From Prosthecomicrobium sp. N25 (GTDB taxonomy: Bacteria; Pseudomonadota; Alphaproteobacteria; Rhizobiales; Ancalomicrobiaceae), in contig NZ_JBBCAT010000006.1 of the NCBI RefSeq assembly GCF_037203705.1, forward strand, positions 62,001-126,000: a stretch of 64,000 nucleotides of DNA, given 5' to 3'. Below are positions 17,477 to 27,784 of this stretch, piece after piece; the stretch's first letter is position 1; every line of letters begins with the position of its first letter. Position numbers and translations under genes: made by a program. The notes under the pieces were generated by a model. It worked only from the letters and a program-made list of their open reading frames with translations, ran no database searches and was not told the origin of the DNA.

Positions 17477-18121
17477 ATGCAGGCGAGACGAATCCGGCCG
17501 GCCGTGCGCCCTTGCCGGCAGCCCCCGGTCCATCCGCGCCATCTGCGCAGCCGGGCCGTGGCCGCGACCCTGCCCGCGCCGGCACCCTGGCACGCCGCCG
17601 CTTTGCTGGCCCTGGCCGCCCTTCTCCTGCTCGCCTGGCCGGCGCCCAACCGCGCGGCCGCCGCCGAGGCGGAGTGCTTCAGCCAATGCGTCCCCGAGCG
17701 CCTCGCCGACCGGACGCCGCTCGATCCGGTGGTTCGCGACGCGGTGAAGACCTGCCGGGATCTCTGCGAGGTGGCCTTGCGCGAGCGGCTCGGCACGACG
17801 CTCGCCGCCTACGAGACCTGCCGGGAAAAGGACCTGTCGGACCAGGATATCCTCGCGGTCCGGCAGGCGAGCGGCCCCTATTTCCTGATGCTGACCAACT
17901 TCGTCTGGGCGATCCGCAACCCGTTCCCCGACCGGGTCCTGCGCAGCATGGAGATCCGCCACTACGGGCCGACGCTCAACGAACTGGGCTACGAGGCGAA
18001 GACGGTCGTGCTCCCCGGCGAGACCGGCACCTTCGTGATGCTCGACGTCAACCAGATGCTGCCGCAACTGAAGCACACCCTGAAGATCGCCCGGCTCACC
18101 TATTGCGACAAGGCGGGCTGA
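17477..18121 (+). CDS. Secreted/anchored Cys-containing hypothetical protein
   Basis: A 214-aa protein starting at an ATG 7 nt after GGGAGG. The N-terminus is Arg/Pro-rich, followed by a hydrophobic helix (HAAALLALAALLLLAWP, about residues 38-54), so it is exported or anchored. The mature part starts EAECFSQCVPERL and has six Cys, including a CRDLCE motif, suggesting disulfides in the periplasm. No family was recognised. It lies on the opposite strand between yacG and maf, interrupting that conserved block, and ends 13 nt from the maf stop, so the two converge. Confidence 0.75.
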   Translation: MQARRIRPAVRPCRQPPVHPRHLRSRAVAATLPAPAPWHAAALLALAALLLLAWPAPNRAAAAEAECFSQCVPERLADRTPLDPVVRDAVKTCRDLCEVALRERLGTTLAAYETCREKDLSDQDILAVRQASGPYFLMLTNFVWAIRNPFPDRVLRSMEIRHYGPTLNELGYEAKTVVLPGETGTFVMLDVNQMLPQLKHTLKIARLTYCDKAG

Positions 18122-18134
18122 CCCGGCCCCCGTC

Positions 18135-18773
18135 TCAGATCCCGGGGGTGAGCAGCGGCGAACTCCAGCCGGCCCGGACCGGATAGCCGGCGCCCTCCAG
18201 GAGCCCGAGCGTCTCGGTGAGCGGAAGCCCGACGATCGCCGTGTAGGAGCCGACGATCTTGACGACGAAGCCGCCCGCGATGCCCTGGATCGCATAGGCC
18301 CCCGCCTTGCCGCGCCATTCGCCGGAGGCCACGTAGGCGTCGATCTCGTCGCCCGAGAGCCGCTTGAAACGCACGCGCGCATCGACGAGGCGCGAGCGCA
18401 CGCTGCCCTTGCCCGACACCACCGTAACGCCGGTCCACACCCGATGCGACCGGCCCGACAGCAGGCGGAGGCACGCGTAGGCCTCGTCGATTCCCTCCGC
18501 CTTGGGCAGGATGCGCCGCCCGACGCTGACCACCGTGTCGGCCGCCAGCACGGCGGCGCCCGCCCACTCGGACGTCCTGCACCATTCGTGGATGGCCGCC
18601 GCCTTCTCGGCGGCGAGGCGGGTGGCGAGGCTGCGCGGCTGCTCGCCCTTTTTCGGAGTCTCGTCCAGGTCCGCCGGCTTCAGCGCGTCGGGTTCGACGC
18701 CGACCTGCTGCAGGAGGCCGAGCCGGCGGGGAGACGCGGAGGCGAGGACGAGCTTCGGGCGGGTGTCGGGCAT
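18135..18773 (-). CDS. maf: Maf-like nucleoside triphosphate pyrophosphatase
   Basis: A 212-aa Maf protein. The N-terminal [18 protein letters not shown] is the family hallmark and forms the triphosphate-binding loop; ADTVVSVG supplies the acidic residues. Maf enzymes hydrolyse non-canonical or modified NTPs to monophosphates and are linked to division arrest. It stands in the standard alphaproteobacterial order infA-maf-yacG, 79 nt after infA. Confidence 0.93.
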   Translation of the reverse strand: MPDTRPKLVLASASPRRLGLLQQVGVEPDALKPADLDETPKKGEQPRSLATRLAAEKAAAIHEWCRTSEWAGAAVLAADTVVSVGRRILPKAEGIDEAYACLRLLSGRSHRVWTGVTVVSGKGSVRSRLVDARVRFKRLSGDEIDAYVASGEWRGKAGAYAIQGIAGGFVVKIVGSYTAIVGLPLTETLGLLEGAGYPVRAGWSSPLLTPGI

Positions 18774-18852
18774 GGGCGGATCCGGTCGGGACCTCGGCCG
18801 GGACCGTCGCGGAAACGCCCTTGTCCGGGCGCGTCCGCAAGGGACCCGGCGG

Positions 18853-19071
18853 TCACTTGAAGCGGTAGGTGATCCGACCCTTGGTGAGGTCGTAAGGCGT
18901 CATCTCGACCAGCACCTTGTCGCCGGCGAGAACGCGGATCCGGTTCTTGCGCATGCGTCCGGCGGTGTGCGCGATAATTTCGTGGTCGTTCTCGAGCTTC
19001 ACGCGGAACGTCGCGTTGGGCAGGAGCTCGATCACGATGCCGGGAAATTCCAGGATCTCTTCCTTGGTCAT
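18853..19071 (-). CDS. infA: Translation initiation factor IF-1
   Basis: A 72-aa S1/OB-fold protein of the exact IF-1 length. It begins [19 protein letters not shown], typical of the alphaproteobacterial form, with the conserved [20 protein letters not shown] core and a C-terminal [15 protein letters not shown]-1 binds the 30S A site during initiation. The ATG at 19071 gives the full-length family protein. Confidence 0.97.
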   Translation of the reverse strand: MTKEEILEFPGIVIELLPNATFRVKLENDHEIIAHTAGRMRKNRIRVLAGDKVLVEMTPYDLTKGRITYRFK

Positions 19072-19207
19072 CGGATGTCCGGGTGAAGGGGTTCGAAAAG
19101 GTTCGCGGAACCTAACGGATCGGCGGCGAAAAGGAAACCTCTGGATTGGCGGCGCCGTCGGGCGCTCCCGCCCGCCGCGGAAGAGGCCGCGCACCGGCCG
19201 CCCGGCC

Positions 19208-19654
19208 TCAGTCGTGCGCCTTCGGGTTCCAGCCGAGCCGCTCCTTGATCCGCTTCGTGAGCCCGTCGCGCACCGCCCTGTAGGCGTCCAGGATCTGCTC
19301 GCGCGAGCCGGAGGCGAGCTGGGGATCGGCCGTCGGCCAGTATTCCACGTCCATCGCCATCGTGCGGGTCATGTCGAGCGCCTTGTGGTGGGCCTCCGGC
19401 GCCAGCGTGATGACGAGGTCGAAGTTGGAGTCCTCCAGGTCGTCGAAGGTCTTCGGCTTATGCCGGGAGATGTCGATGCCGATCTCGTCCAGCACCTTGA
19501 CGGCGAACGGGTCGAGCTCCCCCTGACGCACCCCCGCCGACTGGAAGTAGATGCGCCGGTTGAACAGGTGCTTGGCGATGGCCTCCGCCATCGGCGAGCG
19601 GACCGCATTGAGCGAACAGGCGAAAAGCACGGCGCTGGGGCGCGGGCGCTCCAC
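19208..19654 (-). CDS. Low-molecular-weight phosphatase/arsenate-reductase-like protein
   Basis: A 148-aa protein of the low-Mr protein tyrosine phosphatase fold. The N-terminal P-loop [14 protein letters not shown] supplies the CX5R motif (Cys13, Arg19), and the late acidic loop WPTADPQ supplies the catalytic Asp. It is the member conserved between UPF0262 and infA in Hyphomicrobiales. It lies 5 nt after the UPF0262 stop, so they are probably co-transcribed. The substrate is unknown. ArsC-type resolving Cys residues are not obvious, which favours phosphatase over arsenate reductase. Confidence 0.9.
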   Translation of the reverse strand: MERPRPSAVLFACSLNAVRSPMAEAIAKHLFNRRIYFQSAGVRQGELDPFAVKVLDEIGIDISRHKPKTFDDLEDSNFDLVITLAPEAHHKALDMTRTMAMDVEYWPTADPQLASGSREQILDAYRAVRDGLTKRIKERLGWNPKAHD

Positions 19655-19659
19655 CGGGG

Positions 19660-20157
19660 TCAGCCTTTCCAGTGCAGCGCGCAGACGAGCGTGAACAGCC
19701 GCCGGGCGGTGTCGAAATCCATCGCCACCTTGTCGGCGAGGCGTTCCATCAGGACGCGCGAGCCCTCGTTGTGGAGTCCCCGGCGCCCCATGTCGATGGC
19801 CTCGATTTGCCCCGGGCTCGCCGTGCGGATGGCCGCGTAGTAGCTCTCGCAGACGAGGAAGTAGTCCTTGACGATCTTGCGGAAGGGCGTCAGCGAGAGG
19901 ATGTGGGTGAAGCGGCCGTCGGAGGCCGTGTCCGAGATCTCCAGCATCATCTTGCTCTCGACCAGGCTGAGCCTCAGCCGGTACGGCCCTCCGTCGTGTC
20001 CGTGCGGCGCGAACACGTTCTCCTCGATCAGGTCGTAGATCGCGACGGCCCGCTCGTGCTCGACGTCCGGCGTCGAGCGCGCGATCGAATTCTCGTCGAG
20101 CACCACCTCGACGAGGCGGGCGCCCGGTCTCGTCTCACCCTCCTCCATGGCCACCAT
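19660..20157 (-). CDS. UPF0262 family protein
   Basis: A 165-aa conserved alphaproteobacterial protein. The signature [33 protein letters not shown] and the C-terminal [17 protein letters not shown] are typical. The function is unknown. The start at 20157 is given; an ATG at 20148 is equally possible and has better spacing from the G-rich stretch. It follows hisD by 24 nt and precedes the phosphatase by 5 nt, as in related genomes. Confidence 0.92.
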   Translation of the reverse strand: MVAMEEGETRPGARLVEVVLDENSIARSTPDVEHERAVAIYDLIEENVFAPHGHDGGPYRLRLSLVESKMMLEISDTASDGRFTHILSLTPFRKIVKDYFLVCESYYAAIRTASPGQIEAIDMGRRGLHNEGSRVLMERLADKVAMDFDTARRLFTLVCALHWKG

Positions 20158-20181
20158 CCCCCCGAGTCCCCGCGAAGCCTG

Positions 20182-21471
20182 TCACAGATTGAGGCGGATG
20201 GCGACCGACCGCCCGTGCGCGTCCAGTCCCTCGGCGCGCGCGAGCGTGATGGCGGCCGGCCCGAGCGCCCGGAGCGATTCGGGACCGAGCTTCAGGATCG
20301 AGGTGCGCTTGACGAAGTCGAGGACCCCGAGCCCGGAGGAGAAGCGCGCCGACCTTGCGGTCGGCAGCACGTGGTTGGAGCCGCCCACATAGTCGCCGAT
20401 CACCTCCGGCGTGTGCCGGCCGAGGAACACGGCCCCGGCGTTGCGGATCCGCCGCATGAGCGCCTCCGGATCGTCGGTCGCGATCTCGAGGTGCTCCGCC
20501 GCGATCCGGTCGGCGAGCGGCACCGCCTGGTCGAGGGTCTCCACCAGGATGACCGCCCCGTAGTCCCGCCAACTCGCCCCCGCGGTCTCCCCGCGCGGCA
20601 GGAGCTTCAGCTGCCGCTCCACGGCCGCTTCGACGGCCGCGGCGAGCTCGGCCGAGTCCGTCACCAGGATCGACTGCGCCGCGGTGTCGTGTTCGGCCTG
20701 GGCGAGCAGGTCCGCGGCCAGCCAGTCCGGGTCGTTCGCCGCATCGGCGACCACCAGCACCTCGGAGGGCCCGGCGATCATGTCGATGCCGACCGTCCCG
20801 AACACCCGCCGCTTCGCCGCCGCCACGTAGGCGTTGCCTGGCCCGACGATCTTGGCCACCGGCCGGATCGTCTCCGTCCCGTAGGCGAGCGCCGCCACCG
20901 CCTGCGCGCCGCCGACCCGGTAGATCTCGTGCACCCCGCCGAGCTTCGCCGCAGCGAGCACCAGCGGGTTCAGCCGGTCGTCGGGCGTCGGCACGACCAT
21001 GACGATGCGGTCCACGCCCGCCACCGCCGCCGGCACGGCGTTCATCAGCACGCTCGACGGATAGCTGGCGGTGCCCCCCGGCACGTAGAGCCCGACCGCC
21101 TCGATCGCCGTCCAGCGCGACCCGAGCTCGACCCCGAGCGGATCCACATAGTGGTCGTCGCGCGGCATCTGCCGCTCGTGATGCGCCCGGATCCGGTCGC
21201 GCGCGAGGGTCAGCGCCGCCAGCGTGTCCGCGTCCACCGTCGCCGCCGCCGCGTCGACCTCATCCGCCGTGATCCGGATGCGGCCGGCGATCTCGACCCG
21301 GTCGAACCGGCGCGACGCGTCCACGAGCGCCGCGTCGCCGCGGCTCCGCACGTCCTCGATGATGCGGCGGACCGCTTCGTCCACCTCCTCGGAGACCTCG
21401 CGCTTGGTGGCGAGGAAGGCGGAGAACCGGCTCTCGAAATCGGCGTCGCGGGTCGACAGGCGGATGGCCAA
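20182..21471 (-). CDS. hisD: Histidinol dehydrogenase
   Basis: A 429-aa enzyme of the usual length. It catalyses the two NAD-dependent oxidations of L-histidinol to L-histidine. The zinc ligands are recognisable in LLAQAEHD (Gln, His), GDYVGGSNH (Asp) and the C-terminal LDAHGRS (His); the catalytic Glu-His pair is in AAEHLEI. It lies in the conserved murA-DUF2948-hisD-UPF0262 order, so this is the biosynthetic enzyme. The homologue at 5735-7045 is a paralogue. Confidence 0.97.
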   Translation of the reverse strand: MAIRLSTRDADFESRFSAFLATKREVSEEVDEAVRRIIEDVRSRGDAALVDASRRFDRVEIAGRIRITADEVDAAAATVDADTLAALTLARDRIRAHHERQMPRDDHYVDPLGVELGSRWTAIEAVGLYVPGGTASYPSSVLMNAVPAAVAGVDRIVMVVPTPDDRLNPLVLAAAKLGGVHEIYRVGGAQAVAALAYGTETIRPVAKIVGPGNAYVAAAKRRVFGTVGIDMIAGPSEVLVVADAANDPDWLAADLLAQAEHDTAAQSILVTDSAELAAAVEAAVERQLKLLPRGETAGASWRDYGAVILVETLDQAVPLADRIAAEHLEIATDDPEALMRRIRNAGAVFLGRHTPEVIGDYVGGSNHVLPTARSARFSSGLGVLDFVKRTSILKLGPESLRALGPAAITLARAEGLDAHGRSVAIRLNL

Positions 21472-21658
21472 GGGTCTGCTCCGGGGGAGGGATCGCGAAG
21501 GGGCTCCACCTCTAGCGGAAACGCCGCGCGGGAGTCCATGCGGCCCGCCAGCCCTGGCGCGACCCGGTCCGGGTTTCGACGGATGCCGCCCTTAACGCCG
21601 ACGCAAGGGAAGAAGGACGAGGATCGGAGCGGCCCGGAACCGGACAGGGAGGCAGTCG

Positions 21659-21898
21659 ATGCGCGTGACCGAGCGGGAAGCCCAGAGGAAATGGTGCCCC
21701 TTCGTCCGGATCGAGGGCGACAACCGCATCCACAACATGCTGACGGACGGCTTCGACAAGGAGCACCTCTTCCATCATTGCATCGGCTCGGCCTGCATGG
21801 CCTGGCGGGTCTTCTCCTATTCGCACATGAAGGGCGGCGACATCCTCGACGCCCATGGCTACTGTGGCCTGGCCGGCAAGCCGGAGGCGAGCGACTGA
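21659..21898 (+). CDS. Small Cys-rich hypothetical protein
   Basis: A 79-aa protein on the opposite strand between hisD and the DUF2948 gene. The Cys spacing is KWCPFVRI ... HHCIGSACMAWR ... GYCGLAG (four Cys with two flanking His), suggesting a small metal-binding fold. The CPFxR...CIxSxCMAWR pattern recurs in small alphaproteobacterial and phage hypothetical proteins, as I recall it; its function is unknown. It ends 2 nt from the convergent DUF2948 stop. Confidence 0.75.
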   Translation: MRVTEREAQRKWCPFVRIEGDNRIHNMLTDGFDKEHLFHHCIGSACMAWRVFSYSHMKGGDILDAHGYCGLAGKPEASD

Positions 21899-21900
21899 GG

Positions 21901-22329
21901 TCAGACCTCGTGGGCGGGCAGCCGGGCCGCCCAAGCCGCCCCGAGGTCGGCGAGCTGCGCCTCCAGGCACTCCACGGTCAGCCGGATCGCGCCGCCGCCG
22001 GCAAAGACCAGGTCCACCATGCCGGCCGGCGCATCGGTCTCCGAGAAGGTCACCGCCAGCAGGCACAGCACCTCCCCCGGGCGGTCCTTCGGCACGCCGG
22101 AACTCTTGACCGACAGCACGCGGTCGAAATGCAGGCAGGCCCGCCGGCGCTGGCACGTGCCCGTTTCGGGCTGCTCCTCCCAGGCGAGCCGGTTCATGGC
22201 GACCACGAAGCGCTTATCGCGCGCCTGCCAGCGAAGGTCGCCGACCTTGAGGACAGCGTCCTGGATGCAGGCGGAGACGACTTTCAGGTCCTCCGCGTCG
22301 AGCGCCATCAGCTTGAGAGTCTTCATCAC
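21901..22329 (-). CDS. DUF2948 family protein
   Basis: A 142-aa protein. The start LKLMALDAEDLKVVSACIQDAVLKVGDL and the central RFVVAMNRLAWE are the DUF2948 signature. The family is of unknown function and is regularly found between murA and hisD in alphaproteobacteria. An ATGATG start gives 142 or 141 aa. Confidence 0.92.
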   Translation of the reverse strand: MMKTLKLMALDAEDLKVVSACIQDAVLKVGDLRWQARDKRFVVAMNRLAWEEQPETGTCQRRRACLHFDRVLSVKSSGVPKDRPGEVLCLLAVTFSETDAPAGMVDLVFAGGGAIRLTVECLEAQLADLGAAWAARLPAHEV

Positions 22330-22433
22330 GCCTACCCCGATCCGCAGCGCAGTTTCGTGCGGCTGAGATAGGAAAGCCGACGTCCCGGCGCAACATCTCC
22401 ACGGCGTAGCGGACGCAAAGGGTAGGAAAACGA

Positions 22434-22462
22434 AACGGCCCGGAACAGAGGTCCGGGCCGTT
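22434..22462 (-). terminator. Intrinsic terminator
   Basis: A perfect 11-bp stem (AACGGCCCGGA / TCCGGGCCGTT) with a 7-nt loop is followed on the minus strand by a T-rich run. It lies 24 nt past the stop of the 86-aa secreted protein gene. Confidence 0.85.
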
Positions 22463-22485
22463 GCGAGGGAGCCGTTAAGGCACGA

Positions 22486-22746
22486 TCAGTAGACGTAGAC
22501 CTTCGGACGCTTGACCTTGTAGACCGGGACGACCGGGTAGTAGTACGGCCGCACGACCACACGCGGGCGATAGACCCGGTAGGCCGGGGCCACGTAGATC
22601 TTGGCGCCTGCCTGGTAGGTATGGCCGAAATCCTTCGACAGGCCCTGCACTTCGTCGAGGCCGACGGTGCCGGCGGCGGCCGAGCCGGCCGAGCCGAGCG
22701 AGAGGGCGGCGGCGGCGGCCGCGGCGAGCACGAAACCACGAATCAT
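22486..22746 (-). CDS. Small secreted Tyr/Val/Pro-rich protein
   Basis: An 86-aa protein with a strong Sec signal peptide (IRGFVLAAAAAAALSLGSAGSAAA). GGAGGA is well placed before the ATG at 22746. The mature part is rich in Tyr, Val, Arg and Pro (YRPRVVVRPYYYPVVPVYKV) and very basic, so it is probably periplasmic or cell-wall associated. It is a monocistronic unit with its own terminator at 22434-22462, placed between murA and DUF2948 where related genomes often have no gene. The function is unknown. Confidence 0.8.
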   Translation of the reverse strand: MIRGFVLAAAAAAALSLGSAGSAAAGTVGLDEVQGLSKDFGHTYQAGAKIYVAPAYRVYRPRVVVRPYYYPVVPVYKVKRPKVYVY

Positions 22747-22855
22747 GAATATCCTCCGAACCTGACGCCCCCCTGACACTACAGTCCGGAAATCGCGTCC
22801 TGACAAGGGTCTAGCAGCATCACGTTTCCAATCGATTTCAAGCCCGAATAAATTT

Positions 22856-24160
<1,305 letters not shown>

Positions 24161-24521
24161 GGATCAGGTCTTCCCTCAGGCCCGCTCACCCCTACCCTCG
24201 CCCGAAGCCATAGCCCGCCGCCCCGGACCGGACAAGCGTCGCCGGAGGGTGTGGCCTTGGTTCCGCGCCCCTGGGTCCTGCGCCCGCCTCGTCCACCGCC
24301 GCCGGGCCCGGGCCGTGCCGGTCCGGCACTTGCCCGCCGCCTCGCCGAAGGACGATCGAGGCCGGCCGGGTCTTGCCTCGTCGCCGACCCGCGCCCGCGC
24401 GGCGGACTCCGACCGACCGCCGCAACGCTCTTCCAGCGGGTTCGGCCTGACGCGTCAGGCCCGCGCTTCGATCCGCCCCGTCCGTTCGGGCTTTGCGATC
24501 CGCCCTGTCCGGCTGCGGAAA
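24161..24521. other. GC-rich intergenic stretch with an 18-bp perfect palindrome
   Basis: No convincing gene is seen. The stretch is G+C-rich and low in complexity, with short reiterations of GATCCGCCC. At 24444-24461 lies the perfect palindrome GGCCTGACGCGTCAGGCC, able to form a strong hairpin; there is no T-run beside it. It could be an operator or a structural repeat. Confidence 0.5.
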
Positions 24522-24788
24522 TCAGTCCCTCGCGGCCGACCCGCGGCTTCCATCAGCCTCCGGGGAGCCGGGGCCGCGATCCGCCCCGCCCGGCCCGGCC
24601 GGCCCCGTGCCGCCGACGGCGGCGCCGGAAACCTCGCCCGGCCCGGCCGGCCCGGCGCCGCCACCCGCCCCGGGATCGCCCTCGAGAGCTTCCTTGCGCC
24701 GGCGCAGATTCGCCCTGAGCGCTTCGGCGAGCCGCCGTTCCCGGGCTGCACGCTCCGCCTCCGCCCCGCCGCCGCCTTTCCGCCCCAT
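24522..24788 (-). CDS. Small basic conserved hypothetical protein
   Basis: An 88-aa protein starting at 24788. The N-terminal half is highly charged and helical (ERAARERRLAEALRANLRRRKEA). This motif is shared by short alphaproteobacterial hypothetical proteins encoded upstream of murA, as I recall them. The C-terminal half is a Gly/Pro/Ala-rich disordered tail. No catalytic motif is visible. A role in nucleic-acid or ribosome binding is possible from charge alone. Confidence 0.6.
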   Translation of the reverse strand: MGRKGGGGAEAERAARERRLAEALRANLRRRKEALEGDPGAGGGAGPAGPGEVSGAAVGGTGPAGPGGADRGPGSPEADGSRGSAARD

Positions 24789-24957
24789 GACCGCCGATCC
24801 CCTCCGAATCCGGCCGAGTCTATGCCCGAAAAGGGGCCCCCGGACAGCCGGCCCGGCATTTCCCTCGACCACGAGGCTTGCATGGCCCGCCGCCCTGTGG
24901 CAGATACCCCCGGTCCGCCGGACGGGCCGCCCAGGCCGCCCGCCCCCGCCGCGACCC

Positions 24958-25036
<79 letters not shown>

Positions 25037-25127
25037 CCTTCTTGAAAAATAAGGGATTTTCGGAACGCCGGTTTGGTGCGAAAGCGCCGAATGCGACCGG
25101 AAATGACCCAAAATCACGCCACAATGC

Positions 25128-25149
25128 GGGGAATTTCCGGGAACTCCCC
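25128..25149. promoter_or_regulatory. 22-bp near-perfect palindrome inside attL end
   Basis: Eighteen of 22 positions are symmetrical: outer arms GGGGA/TCCCC and core TTTCCGGGAA. It lies in the roughly 200-bp noncoding stretch between attL and the primase gene, where an integrase/excisionase arm site, a repressor operator or a replication origin could be expected. Which of these it is cannot be told from sequence. Confidence 0.4.
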
Positions 25150-25236
25150 AGCGGACCGCCAGATCCACAAAAGCAAACCGCCGCTCCGGCTGGTACCCGG
25201 AACGGCGGCAAATGCGGCAAGCAGTCGACGAAACTC

Positions 25237-26145
25237 TTGCGGACCGAAAAGTACCGCACCACGGGTCCGTCCGCAACTGTCCTCGATCCTCGCGCGGTCG
25301 CCGATCGTCTCGGCGGCGAGGTCCAGGGGCGGCGCGTCCTCGCGCCCGGACCCGGCCACCATCCTGCGGACCGGTCCCTCTCGATCCTGATCGACCCGAA
25401 TGCCCCCGGGGGCTTCGTCGTCCATTCCTTCGCGGGCGACGACCCGCTCGTCTGCCGGGACCACGTCAAGGCGATGCTCGGGGTCGCCAATCCCAAATTG
25501 GGATCGGCACCGGTCGACCTCGGGGCCAATTTTATCCCCAGGTCCGACCCGTCCGATGAGGAGCGGACCGCAACCGCGCTCCGGATCTGGGGCGAGGCGG
25601 GCAGCATCGTCGGGACGCGGGTCGAGACCTACCTCGCCCGCCGTGGCGTCCGGCTCCCGCCCGGTGCGGCCGGGGAGGCGATCCGCTACCACCGTCGCGG
25701 CTACATGGTCGCGCTCGTCCGCGACATCGAGACCGATGCCCCGAAGGCCATCCACCGGACGTTCCTGACCCCCGACGGCCGCAAGGCGGACAGGAAGGCC
25801 CTCGGCCCGATCGGCGGCGGCGCGATCAAGCTCACGCCCGACGCTGACGTAACCTATTCCCTCGGCCTGGGCGAAGGGATCGAGACGGTCCTCAGCCTCC
25901 GGAATACGCCCGAGTTCGGACCCGGCCCGGTCTGGGCGACGATCTCCGCGAACGGGCTCCGCTCCTTCCCGGTCCTTCCCGCGATCGAGAGCCTCTGGCT
26001 CGCCGTCGACGACGATCCGGCCGGACACGCGGCGGCGGCGGAGAGCGCCCGCCGCTGGTCGGATGCCGGTCGGGAGACATTCACGATCCGCCAGCCCGGC
26101 GGCGACCTCAACGATCGGGATCAGGAGGTCGCCTATGCGCGCTGA
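25237..26145 (+). CDS. Toprim-domain primase (phage/satellite type)
   Basis: About 302 aa. The frame is open back through the tRNA, so the true start is uncertain; a TTG at 25237 is given because the conserved part begins shortly after (DPRAVADRLGGEV), and a TTG at 25042 is the alternative. The N-terminal half has the APGPGHHPADRSLSI element that corresponds to the zinc/primase region of DUF7146/Toprim_3 proteins. The C-terminal half has the Toprim acidic motifs GLGEGIETVLS (Glu) and LWLAVDDDPAGHAAA (Asp triad). It probably primes replication of the element. Its 3' end overlaps the next gene by 11 nt. Confidence 0.8.
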   Translation: MRTEKYRTTGPSATVLDPRAVADRLGGEVQGRRVLAPGPGHHPADRSLSILIDPNAPGGFVVHSFAGDDPLVCRDHVKAMLGVANPKLGSAPVDLGANFIPRSDPSDEERTATALRIWGEAGSIVGTRVETYLARRGVRLPPGAAGEAIRYHRRGYMVALVRDIETDAPKAIHRTFLTPDGRKADRKALGPIGGGAIKLTPDADVTYSLGLGEGIETVLSLRNTPEFGPGPVWATISANGLRSFPVLPAIESLWLAVDDDPAGHAAAAESARRWSDAGRETFTIRQPGGDLNDRDQEVAYAR

Positions 26146-27232
26146 CCTCCCCCCGCTTGAGATCCTCGTCAACGGCATCCCGTACGACGAGCACTTCGCC
26201 CCGATCATCGAGGAGAACCTCCGCAAGGACGAGGAGCGCCGTCGGCAGAGGCAGAAGGACGAGGACGAGGCCCGCCGCCGCGAGGAGTTCGAGGCGTTCG
26301 CGGCTGCCCTCGACGAGGTCATCCCCGAGGACGATCGGCGACGGGATGAGACGCTCCGGCGGCTCATCGGGTTCACGACGCCGACCACGGACGCCGAGAA
26401 GGCCGACGCCCTCCGCGAGATCGCCGAGCGCCACGCGCGCCGCAGGAAGGCCCCGCCGACCGTCTCGATCCAACTCGCCGAGGCCCTCCGTCTCCTCCGC
26501 GATCGCTGGGGATCGGACCTCGTCCTGCCGAACGACGACGCGGGGACGACCGACCTCTTCATCATCCTCTCGCTCATCCGGCGCGTCCGGCCGCTTGACC
26601 GGCGGGAACTCATGGCGATGTCCGAGGCGATGATCCCCGACATGGACCCGCGTCGCCGCGTCGCCCAGGTCGATCGGATCATGACAAAGCCCTACCAGTG
26701 GACCGCGACGTCGATTGGAAGGCACCTCAACCTGACGTACGACGACCGGAAGCGGCTCAAGATCAAGGCGATCCGCTGCTACGACCTCACCCCCGCCGAG
26801 GTCGCCGATCGGCAGAAGGCCGAGCAGAGGGAGGCCCGCCGCGAGCGCAACGGCGCGATCCCGCGTGACGAGTTCCTGCGCCAGGGCGAGGCCCGGCGCG
26901 AGGCCGTCCGGGCGTCCGGGGTCTCGCAAAGCAAGTGGTACAAGCGGCCGAAGGACGTCCGGGACCGCGAGGTCGCCGAGGCGTACGAGCGCCTCTTCGG
27001 CAGCCCGAAGCCGGAGCGCAAGGACCGGCATGAGCCCCGTGGAACGGTACGTCGCGAACAATACCCTTTGAAGTCCCCGTTCACGACCAACCGTTCCTCG
27101 ACGGGGAACGCGATCGAGATCCGCGAGGGAAAGAGCGTCCCGATCCGTCCCGATCCGGCCCCCGATCCGATCCCTCGCGGTCCAGATCAACCCCGGAACA
27201 ACACCTTCGGAGGCCACAAATGGATGAACTGA
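26135..27232 (+). CDS. Replication-module DNA-binding-type hypothetical protein
   Basis: A 365-aa protein; AGGAGG sits 6 nt before the ATG. The N-terminal part is a charged coiled coil (about residues 25-65). The central segment (SIGRHLNLTYDDRKRLKIKA) looks like a winged helix-turn-helix, followed by a basic linker and SGVSQSKWYKR. I recall this arrangement, with an ending like 'GISRRTWYRR', from alphaproteobacterial prophage and island proteins next to primases. A role in replication initiation or regulation is inferred. The Pro/Arg-rich tail is probably disordered. Confidence 0.65.
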   Translation: MRADLPPLEILVNGIPYDEHFAPIIEENLRKDEERRRQRQKDEDEARRREEFEAFAAALDEVIPEDDRRRDETLRRLIGFTTPTTDAEKADALREIAERHARRRKAPPTVSIQLAEALRLLRDRWGSDLVLPNDDAGTTDLFIILSLIRRVRPLDRRELMAMSEAMIPDMDPRRRVAQVDRIMTKPYQWTATSIGRHLNLTYDDRKRLKIKAIRCYDLTPAEVADRQKAEQREARRERNGAIPRDEFLRQGEARREAVRASGVSQSKWYKRPKDVRDREVAEAYERLFGSPKPERKDRHEPRGTVRREQYPLKSPFTTNRSSTGNAIEIREGKSVPIRPDPAPDPIPRGPDQPRNNTFGGHKWMN

Positions 27233-27717
27233 CCCCCCAGCCCCTCTGCCCGTTCGAGGAGATCGTCAGCGACGGGCACGTCGTCGTCCTCCTGCAGCCA
27301 GAGGTCATAGAACTGGCCGAGCGCATCCGCGAGACGATGGTCAAGGACTGGCCGTCCCGAGCGACGATCCGCATCATCGTCCTGCTCTGGCTCGGTCGGT
27401 TCGCCTCGCTCCCCCCGGAGGCCCTTGCGTCAACGGCCGACGCGTACGCGAGCGCCCTCGCCTTTCGGGCCGAGGTCGATCCGTATGCGCCCGACGCGCT
27501 CCTCTCCGCGCTCGGCGGCCTCGCGGATCGGAGCGTCGTGCCGACCGTCGCCCAGGTGATGGCGATCATCGATGTGCACGAGGTCGGAATTTCCGCGCGA
27601 GAGATCGATCCGGATCACGCGGTCTGGACCTTCTGGATGGCGTGCGCCCGTGGCCGTGGCTCGGCGCGGAGGAGCGTGGTCGACACCATCGGGCCGACCC
27701 TCGGAGCGGTGCAGTAG
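27220..27717 (+). CDS. Element-encoded hypothetical protein
   Basis: A 165-aa protein whose ATG follows GGAGG at 6 nt and overlaps the previous gene by 13 nt, so it is translated with the primase pair. It is mostly helical by composition, with an N-terminal acidic part and a hydrophobic helix near TIRIIVLLWLGRF. No motif is recognised. Its position at the end of the replication block, just before the terminase, suggests regulation of or a link to packaging. Confidence 0.6.
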   Translation: MDELTPQPLCPFEEIVSDGHVVVLLQPEVIELAERIRETMVKDWPSRATIRIIVLLWLGRFASLPPEALASTADAYASALAFRAEVDPYAPDALLSALGGLADRSVVPTVAQVMAIIDVHEVGISAREIDPDHAVWTFWMACARGRGSARRSVVDTIGPTLGAVQ

Positions 27718-27784
27718 GTACTTCCCGGGGCGCTGACCGCAGTGCGGCCGCAGCCCCCGATTTCGCTAGTCTCTCGGATCTCGA

